Source: Gnetum montanum
Lineage: Eukaryota > Streptophyta > Gnetopsida > Gnetales > Gnetaceae
NCBI GenBank assembly: GCA_015680685.1
Contig: MNCI01014764.1
Location: 139,552-203,551 of the forward strand
DNA: 64,000 nucleotides
Direction of reading: 5' to 3'
How positions within the stretch are numbered: position 1 is the stretch's first letter; the number at the start of each line of letters is the position of its first letter. A model generated the notes under the pieces. That model was given only the letters and a program-made list of their open reading frames with translations. It had not been told where the DNA came from and ran no database searches. Below are positions 55,734 to 64,000 of the stretch, piece by piece. Position numbers and translations under genes: made by a program.

Positions 55734-58070
55734 ATGGCTTCAACACTTGAAGACAAGTTATCACTTGTCAGAGAGCCACAAAAGAGTAATTACATGAGAC
55801 ACGATGATGAAGACTAGAGTGCACCTATGTAAACAAGGATCTCATACGCTCATACCAATCCCTATTATCCTAATTTTATATTCATCTTTCGCTAGGATGA
55901 GTACCTAAGGTGGAGAGACTTGTAGGACAACATTGTTTTGCCTCCAAAACATTCAGCACCATCCATACTTTAGGCATCCTTAATAAGGATGAAGTTGGAC
56001 AATGCACAAGAAGGGTGTCATGGGACCAAACACATGACTAGGCTGTATCAACCCATAGAGGCGTAGGTATAAAGAGATGATACTACAAAGAGAATCAACC
56101 ATAATGTTACCCTATAGAAAATTAATGACAATGCATTTTTAATAGAGAAACTCCACCACAATCATGAAGCTTACTCATAAATGCCTATTATTCATCTAGA
56201 GGAACTTGTCAAGGTACAATTGCATTTGGCCCTTGTAGAAACACTGAGAAGAGAGGTAGAAGACTCTAAATATAGGTAAAGCTCAAGGCCTAGAGCTTTT
56301 GTAGAACCATAAGGGGATGAATTACATAGTCATAGAAGGAGAACCAGCCAACATCATTCTCCAACTACTTCCTTTTCCTCCTTACGGTCATCAGCAAACT
56401 ATGATAGAAGGGAATGAAGACTTAAAGATTATGACAAGGAAAGATGTAGGGATCATGATAGGCATGAATATTATCAAAGACATCTTGATGAAGAAGAGGA
56501 TGAGTCAAAACCAAGAAGAAATAGGATTAGGTGTGAAAAGAGAGAGCATTATGAGCACCAAAGAAGACATCATTACAATAGAACTTATGAACCTAATGAT
56601 TATGAAGAGCCCACGTTGGCCACTCACAGTATGATCAATATCAAGGAAGTAGTATATATTGCAACTAGATACTTAAGGGACAGTTGCATCAAGCAATTAG
56701 ACATGAATAATATTCCTAAATTTGAAGGTGGATACAATGCATATCCACAACACCACCTTCAAGAATTTCATGATGCCTATGCCCTTTAGAATATTGACAG
56801 TGATTGGTAGAAGCTCTAGTTGTTTCTTAGGACACTCATCAAAGAGGCAGAGTTCTAGTACAAATCATTGGAACCAAAATTGATTAGAAAATAGAGTACC
56901 ATGCTCAAGAACTTTAGTGACAAAGATTAAACTTACTCAAGAGTGTATAAACTTAGAAAGTAAATCAAGGGATGGAAGTAGGGACACATGAATCCCTTGA
57001 TGTAGTAATGGATAGATATTATTATCTTCTACATAGATGCCCAAATGGATTCTCACAAAGGGAACAACTTAGACACATTGTTGATGGGTTATGGAATAAG
57101 ACCGTTGACATCCTTGGGGCCTACATCTAAGGAAGACTATCAAAGATGACCATCCATTGAATCCAAAGGTTAATAGATTAAGTGGAAAAAGAGGAAGAAG
57201 AGTTAAAGAAGAGAGAATCAGTTGAAGAATATAACTTAGATCCATCAATCAAAAAATGAGATGTTTGAATGTGTGACAAGTAGGAAGAAAAAACCTTGGA
57301 AGATGTAATTTAGAAGAAAACTTTACAAATCCAAATTTTAGTTAATGATATAGCAATGAAAGTAGAGAAGATGTAGAACTCTGTGGATGAGAAGTTTGAT
57401 GTAGCTCTTAAAATAGTAGAAGAAAGAGTTGAACAAGCATTTAATAAAGGCAAAGATAAGAAGAAGAGAGGAGATCATGAATGAGAGGGATATAGGTAGA
57501 AAGGAAAATTTGCTATAGTTAAAAAGTGTACTAACTCTAGTTTAGAAGAAGAGAAAGGATGTAAGGTATGTATGGACATCCTAAGGGATGTTTCCTTGTT
57601 ATGGTCCACTTGCAAGAGTCTAGGGCATATGCACTCAATCCAGAATTCATTAAGAAGCAAACATCAAGATGATTACCTCATTGTCAAGGTAATATCAAAA
57701 AAACCTTCTAACCAACCTACTACCCAAGTAAAGCCTATCCTCAATAGTAGGAGCAATATTAATAACAATGGCAACATCGACAAGCATGAGCAATCCTACT
57801 ACCGAGGCAACAATATCCATATAGGCAACCAAATCCTTATGGATATTACGTACAATGTCTAGTCTATCTGGGAAATGCTTCACTTCATACTTCTTCTTAT
57901 TATTATCCACCTGAGTATTACAAACCTACCACTTCAAGGATGGATCCCAATCTCTATGCACATCAACCAACAATTGATCCATCAAATCAACCTTCTGATT
58001 CCCTATCGTAGTACTATCACCAATCATGTAAGGGGAACTACCATCTCAACCATAGTAGAAAAAATGATGT
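55734..58070 (+). pseudogene. Element C gag, broken
   Basis: Starts at ATG 55734 (MASTLEDKLSLVREPQKSNY), then YYPNFIFIF and DNIVLPPKHSAPS, matching B. An Arg/Asp/His-rich linker lies at 56390-56600. The gag core reads LDMNNIPKFEGGYNAYPQHH and HLQEFHDAYAL (56701-56790). The C-terminal part is Asn/Tyr-rich (57740-58000). Stops are frequent. The 105-residue ORF at 56317-56634 is a shifted frame of the Arg-rich linker and not the gag product. Confidence 0.8.
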
Positions 58071-58339
58071 TAGGGTAGTGAATATATGGAGAGAGGATCA
58101 CATCATCAACATTAAAGGAGAATCTTAAAAATATCCATTCTTTAGGACAACTCAAAAAAAGATTGGTTAGGCAAGGATTCCATCCAAACAAGTTTCTTCT
58201 ATGAGAGATCCTCCTACAAACATTTTGCTTCTACACCAACTAACTCAGAAGCTTGTGACTATCATGTTAACTAAAATAGTATCAAACTAGATTAAGATAG
58301 GACCACTTCTTAAGAAAAAAATAGATACAAGAATTCCTC

Positions 58340-58720
58340 TAATTTATTTACAAATTTCTAGAAATTCACCATGCAAGGCTCTACTAGACTCAAGTTCTAG
58401 AGTAAACTTGATATCCCAAGAAACATACAAGGCATGAAACGTACCACCCTTATAGAAGTGCAACATAAGGTTAGAGCTAGCAAACCAATCTGTCACCATT
58501 TCTCTGGAATAGATAGAATATGTCATGACCACCATCAATGGATGGTCTTTCCTAGCAAGTTTCTTAGTGATCAATGTGAAGAATGATAACAAGGAATTTC
58601 CTATCATAATGGGAAGGGCATGGCTTAGCACTATGGATGCTAAGCTTGGAATTAGAGATTTGTCCTTGGAAATATTCAAGGAAGATGAAGTTGGCATTAT
58701 ACAAAAACATTGAGTTCCAT
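58340..58720 (+). pseudogene. Element C aspartic protease, broken
   Basis: LLDSSSRVNLISQETYKA (58380-58432) is the active-site region, with Asp kept and Gly of DSG changed to Ser. The 62-residue stretch 58525-58713 gives MTTINGWSFLASFLVI and RAWLSTMDAKLGIRDLSLEI. Order gag-PR-RT as in the other copies. Confidence 0.8.
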
Positions 58721-59269
58721 GTATCACATACAGTGATAATGGGTGTAACTACAAATGGAGCATTTAGGCTATTAAATAAGGAAAGAGCACAACATGCAAT
58801 CAGTGTCTTGAATAAATGTGTGTGCAATAGTGTCTACATATAGTAGCTACTAAAGAAGGAGGCATCCAATGGTTGATCACCGATAAAGAAATAGAGTCTA
58901 AAATATACATGAAACTAACCAATCAAATTATAAGTTCCTATGTGAAGGAAATGGATAAATTAGAATAGTTACAAATGAAACACCCTTATGCACATTCATA
59001 CGAAGAAGAAGACATTGAATGGGAATAGCTATAGATAATAGATAAGTTTGAGCTAGAGTTGTTGGAATTAAAAACCCTACTAGATGTGCTAGAATATTCT
59101 TTTCTAAATAACAAAAAACTAGTAATGATCAATGATAACCTAGATAAAGATCAGAAGAAGAGATTATTAGAAGTAATTAATAAATGGCCAACAAAGTTTG
59201 CATGGTCTTATGATGAGATAACAAGCATCGATCCACGAATTTTCCAACACTAGATATACATAGATCCAG

Positions 59270-60500
59270 TTGTCAAGCTACATTGCCAACCTCAAAAAAG
59301 GCTAAATCCTAAGCTGAAAGAAGTAGTGAAATAGAAATTGGAAAATTTATTGAAAGCAAGATTCATCGACCCCATTGCAAATAGTGAATGGATTAGCCCT
59401 TTCATCATTGTACCAAAGAAGGGTGGCAAGTGGAGAGTATGTATTGATTTCTAGTTATTGAACTTTGTAACATTCAAAGACCATTTTCCTCTATCATTTA
59501 TTAACCAAGTCCAAGATACCATAGCAGGACATCATACTATAGCTTCCTTGATGGGTACAATGGATATAACTAGGTCCACAGTATACCAAAAGACCAAGAA
59601 AAGACTACATTCACTAGTCCATGGGGAACATTTGCTTATAAGTAGATGCCCTTCAACTTGTGTAATGTGCCTACTACTTTTTAGAGATTGGTACTAAGTA
59701 TCTTCCAAAAGAAAATAGGCAATGACATAGTTATGGATGATTTCTCTACTTATGGGCTAGATTTTAGGTAAGGATTGGGCTGTTTGAATTAGATATTGAA
59801 AAGATATGTTGAAACTAATTTGAAGCTCAATTGGTAGAAAAGCCATTTAATGGTCCAAGATGGAATCATTTTGAGACATAAGGTATCACAAAAAGGAATA
59901 GAATTAGATCCAAAAAAGATAAGAGTCATTCAGAACATCACCTAGAGGCCATAAACTATTAAAGAGGTTAGATAATTTCTAGGCCATACAAGATATTATC
60001 AAAGGTTCATAGAAAATATTTCCAAGATAACAAAACCATTGGTAGAATTGATTAATAAAGATGCACCATTCTAGTGGACGAAGTAATGTGAAAAGGTATT
60101 TAAGATACTTAAATAGAATTTAATAAAAACATCAATTCTTCGAGCTCTATATTGGTCCAAGCCCTTCCACATAATGATAGATGCTTTCAATTATGCACTA
60201 GGCATAGTACTAATGCAACTTGATGATAAATAGAGATCATACTACATACATTATGCTAGTAGAAGCATCACTGAAGCACAACTTAATTACACCACTATTG
60301 AAAAGGAGCTTATGGTTGTGATGTAAGCATTAGAAAAATTTAGATATTATGTGCCTAGGTATCTTATCTATATCCACATAGACCATAGTGTAAGCAAAGT
60401 TTTGATGAATAAACCAATAGTAAGTCCTAGGATGATAAGGTGGCTCGTAATTTTATAGGAATTTGACATGAACATGATTGACAAGAAATGAATAGAAAAC
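59270..60500 (+). pseudogene. Element C reverse transcriptase and RNase H, broken
   Basis: SEWISPFIIVPKKGGKWRVC (59383-59442) begins the fingers. FKDHFPLSFINQVQDTIAG (59470-59530) is followed by a frameshift, then TTFTSPWGTFAYK (about 59606-59645). The catalytic box IVMDDFSTYG (59730-59758) keeps both Asp residues. The connection reads VRQ-position stop, then FLGHTRYYQRFIENISKITK (59970-60030). RNase H spans about 60170-60400. Stops include TAG at a likely Gln after NW (59835). Confidence 0.87.
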
Positions 60501-60779
60501 GTTGTAGTCAAGGCTAAGATGGGAATCATGAGAGTAAGAAGAACCATTATCACACTAGTTCCTTGATAAGAACTTGTTCATGAAAATGAAAATGGTTGTC
60601 AAGTCGACAGAGAAATCATGGATCACCAATTATATGACTTATCTTCTCACACAAGAACTCCTTGTCAAGTGGAATAGAAAAAAGAAAGAGCAGTTCCTCC
60701 ATAAAGTGAAGAGGTATATGGGAATAAACAAAAATCTCTACAAGATTTATGTTGATGAACTTGTAAGATGGTGTGTTCT

Positions 60780-61860
60780 AGAGGACCAGTAAAGGATTCT
60801 ACAGGATACACATGAAGGGCCATGCAATGGTCATTACACAAGGCACATAATAGCACTCAAGCTAATGATGGTAGGCTACTTTTGGCTTACCATATTCTAG
60901 GATGTACATAACTTCACCCACTCTTATGAAAGATGTCAACGTGATAGAGGAATAATGACCAAGAATGAAGGGCCATAGCAATGAACATAGCCATTGGAAC
61001 CATTGGATATATGGAAAATTGATTTCATGGGACCCATTGCACTGATGTCAAATGGGAAAGCATAAATTATTGTGATAGTTGATTATTGTACCAAATAGGT
61101 AGAAGTAGCTATAGTTAAGGATTGTAGAGTAAAAACAACTACTAAATTTTTTTAACAGCATGTGGTAAATAGATTTGAAGTTCCACAAATGCTCATCTCA
61201 AATAATGGAACACACTTCATAGGTGCTACATCTAAAAAGCTCATGCAACAACTTGGGGTGAATCATAAGTTGACAACACCATATCACCCCCTAGCAAATG
61301 GTTAAGCAAACGTGACTAACTGGGAAATTACATAAATATTAACTATAATTGTTAGTTGATTTAGGAAAGATTGAAGCACTAAATTAAATGATGCTCTATG
61401 GGCTTATAGGACAACATGAAAACTTCCCATAGGATATTCATCCTACAAGCTACCAATATAAGAAGAGCTACAAATGTTAGCTACTTCTAACCAACTTAAC
61501 CTTGACCTGAGCTTAGCACAAAAAGAACATCTTATGAATCTCAACCTTTTAGAGGAAAAAAAACTTGTAGCCCTAATGAACAATGAAATACACAAGTAGT
61601 ACTCCAAACACAGGCATGATCCATGTATCTGGCAAGTATCAATCAAACCAGGTGATAAGGTCCTATATTATAATCCTAGTCATGTGCCATAAAAGACTAA
61701 GTTCCAAGTCACATGTGAAGGACCTTACATTGTCCATGCTGCATATTCTTCAAGAGCTATGCAAATTTACCACCTAACTGGTCCACACAAACTTCTTTTG
61801 GTCAATATTCAATAGGTCAAACCATATTATGAATCTTCAAATTCCTTTGTGAACTCTAAC
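60780..61860 (+). pseudogene. Element C integrase, broken
   Basis: GHYTRHIIALKLMMVGYFW and YERCQRDRG (60830-60955) form the HHCC zinc-binding end. WKIDFMGPIALMSNGKA (61012-61065) has the first catalytic Asp. LISNNGTHFIGAT (61195-61230) has Asn at the second position. TNWEIT (61318-61335) keeps Glu. The C-terminal GPY-type module reads CEGPYIVHAAYSS (61715-61755). Around a dozen stops. Confidence 0.88.
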
Positions 61861-63932
61861 TAGCTTATCAAATTATCTTATATCCATTCAATCTTTTGGT
61901 TAACAGTTTTCAATGATAGTCATGGGGGTACCCTCTATGACACTTAGGCACCTAATTGAATCCTTTTCTTTTCTTAGTATGTTTTCACATTTTTTGAAAA
62001 ATTTTCATTCTTTTAGGCTTTTTTATTTCTTAATAATTTGCTATTCTTTAATATTTTTTAAATTCTTCCTCTATTTTTCTATAGTTTTTACTACATGATT
62101 GTACATATTTTTATAATAAAGTGCAAGGAATAAAGTAAGATGTATTTCCAATAAGGTGAAGATTGCCCTATATTATCATATCATGAAGGACTAATTACAT
62201 ATATAGTGATCCCACATCATCCATCTACTCATTTTCAACAATAAGAGATTCTTACCATGGCTATACTAATATTCTTATCACAATAAAACTAAAATAAACT
62301 TGTGATCATTATGCCTGTATAGAAGAGTGAAGAAGCAAGTGGAAATGAAAAGGGTGTGACATCAAGGGAACTTGTGGATTATCTAGGACTACTATTATGA
62401 GTTTTATCCTACAAATAAGGATGTGTTATTCTCTTGAGTTTGAACAAAAAATTGGAAGTAAGAGCGTAATAAGTGCTACCTTACCATGCCACTTGAAAGA
62501 CATGTTACCCATGCCTTAAGATAGTGCTCTAGTAAGGTCAACACAATAAAAATAGGATAAAAGCACATAATAACATTTCTAGGGGTTCCACTTGAAAGAC
62601 ATGTTACCCATGCCTGAAGGTAGGTGGCTTCTCAACCATCGAAAAAATAAAAGTGTGCTATTAATAAACTTCTTCCTTGAACTACATTGCAAAGTGGTGA
62701 TACTTATTACAATACTGGTAGTCTTGTGGTTGTTAGTCTTGGGGATGATACAATGCAATGTCCTTGGATAGTGGTTTGGACATGGTTTGAATCTTGGATG
62801 AAAGAATGATTACTTTAACCACATCACACATAAGGATTCATTATGCCTATGGTAAGATACCTCACGTCCCAATGTCTGCAATCCCTTCTACATTCAATTC
62901 CATCTCATTGGTATATTTAATCATAATTCTATGATATTTTTATAATATAGTCTAATTTTTCCAATTTTGTGATATTAACATGTATGTTTTGTTAGACAGG
63001 TATGTTGTACATTCAAGTCCTTGAGTGCTTATGGACACTTTTAGGTGTGGTTATACAAGGGCACTAAGGGCTGAAGCATGCTCTAGGGAGGGCCCACTTA
63101 TATAACTCTTGTACCTCATACCTAATGACCAATTCCATATCATCTTATGCCTCCTAAACACTTTATCACTTAAACAACACTTCCCACAATGTTTTATAAG
63201 CCCTCAAATTGTTAAGAATCTTTATTCCATCTCATATACACCCAATAAACTTTCGTTGCACAAGATTCCTTCCTTATGAATTTCAAACAACAAATTTTTA
63301 AATTTTAAGCATCATCTATGATTCATGACCCTTTAGAAAATCTCTATGTCTTCCAAATTATCCAATTAACTTAATTTCTCTTTGAAAATCCCTCAAAAAT
63401 CCAAAATTTTTCAACAGTAATGTTGTAACTACGATGTCATATGTCCTACGACAATGCAGTTATGATGTCACATCTATAATGTCATGCATATAAAAATAGT
63501 ATATTTAAGTGTAGGAGTGAGATTTTTTTTTTCCATTTCATAATAAAAGAAGTTTTTGTAGTTTTTCTGAGTTTTGGTAATCAAACTTCTTGACACATAA
63601 CTTCATCATTGCAACTCCAATTGGAGAAATTCTTGAACGTTATTGATCTCAGAGTGCTCAACTTAGTTGTGGGGGGTAGGGATGAGGGGTGGGAGTGGCG
63701 GNCGAGGACATGATAACTATGGAAGATCATAATAATTAAAGATATATCACTTAGGGTTTTTTTTTCAAAATTTATTTAACTCTACAATCATGAAAAAGAC
63801 CATAACTAATAAAAAGGATAATAATATGATTAAACTAAGAGTATGAGAAAGGATTATGAACCACTAAGAACCAATTTAAATACCTTGGTAACCTTAAACT
63901 CTTAATGATTGTAGATGGTCCCAAAGAGACTT
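61861..63932 (+). other. Element C spacer between integrase and 3' ORF
   Basis: Noncoding. It holds the conserved GAAAGACATGTTACCCATGC motif twice (62499-62518 and 62595-62614), a block like 'CTAGGGAGGGCCCACTT' at 63090, the LTR-like promoter segment at 63418-63498, a G-rich stretch next to the N at 63702, and a run ending ATGATTGTAG before the 3' ORF. Confidence 0.6.
63418..63498 (+). promoter_or_regulatory. LTR-like promoter segment inside element C
   Basis: GTAATGTTGTAACTACGATG repeats the LTR phrase GTAATATCGTAACTATGATA (54742-54761). Further ACGATGTCAT/ATGATGTCAC units and a TATA box (CATATAAAAATA, 63487-63498) follow. The segment lies about 440 bp ahead of the 3' ORF, the same distance as in A. 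Promoter function is inferred. Confidence 0.55.
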
Positions 63933-64000
63933 GTAGAAAAAGGATGTTCAAAGCATGGTAGCAAAATACCAAGAGGTCGTGGAAGAGGCCAAGAAGGAGA
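63933..64000 (+). pseudogene. Element C 3' ORF, first 22 codons before the window edge
   Basis: ATG at 63933 directly after ATTGTAG reads MVPKRLVEKGCSK, matching the A and B starts. It is open to the end of the window. A TAG acceptor here against CAG in A and D is a normal variant. The rest lies outside. Confidence 0.65.

Larger units (their letters stand above)
54717..64000 (+). mobile_element. Element C: Athila-like Ty3/gypsy retrotransposon, 3' end outside the window
   Basis: Plus-strand order: LTR, PBS, gag, PR, RT, RNase H, INT, spacer and the first codons of the 3' ORF. It is collinear in mirror image with A and B. All frames carry stops, many explained by C-to-T changes. No nested insertion was seen. 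A single N at 63702 marks a contig join. Confidence 0.9.

Noticed and set aside
56317-56634. 105-residue ORF as the gag protein of element C
   Set aside because: Wrong frame. The gag frame, supported by matches to B on both sides, reads an Arg-rich linker here.

Overview
The window reads as nuclear DNA of a seed plant with a large, repeat-filled genome. It is AT-rich and packed with old plant-type retrotransposons: Athila-like Ty3/gypsy elements, a copia-type element, L1-type LINEs with a DUF4283-like ORF1, and tRNA-derived SINE-like pieces. I see no intact host gene, no tRNA or rRNA gene, and no long intact reading frame. I cannot name the species.

Layout. (D) 1-2340 is the 3' end of a plus-strand Athila-like element whose LTR ends inside a LINE. 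(LINE1) 2341-about 5860, minus strand. (A) 5930-28158 is a minus-strand Athila-like element with gag, PR-RT-RNase H-INT, a noncoding spacer and a long 3' ORF. Its gag is split by a complete but pol-less copia-type element (E, 16096-22514) and by a 3-kb solo-LTR-like insertion (H, 23871-26853, with an assembly gap). (F) 29041-about 49150 is an older minus-strand Athila-like copy, split by a solo LTR (G, 33434-34314) and by a complete younger element (B, 34855-47932). (LINE2) about 49230-53560, minus strand, is followed by tandem repeats, a GAA microsatellite and a SINE-like copy. (C) 54717-64000 is a plus-strand Athila-like element that runs off the right edge just after its 3' ORF begins.

The Athila-like copies share one plan: LTR of about 0.87-1.05 kb ending in CTCATCA or close variants, a PBS resembling the tRNA-Asp type, gag, PR, RT, RNase H, INT, a 1.9-2 kb noncoding spacer, a 3' ORF starting at a splice-acceptor-like site, a G-rich PPT and the LTR. 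Comparing copies fixes most boundaries to the base. Target-site duplications confirm E (TATCA/CATCA), G (CCTAT), B (CCTTT) and H (CCTAA).

The most interesting signal is that each LTR promoter carries its own array of short palindromes (GCGATATCGC in D, CATCGATG in A, GAGACGTCTC in E, GATATCAT-like in C). In E, A and C, a matching array followed by a TATA-like box lies again inside the element, ahead of the second or 3' ORF. This suggests an internal, LTR-derived promoter for the accessory ORF in two retrotransposon superfamilies. Other points of note are the pol-less copia-type element with a plant transposon-protein domain, the long coiled-coil 3' ORF of unknown function, the gene-like segment inside H, and an exact inverted repeat in B that is almost certainly an assembly error.
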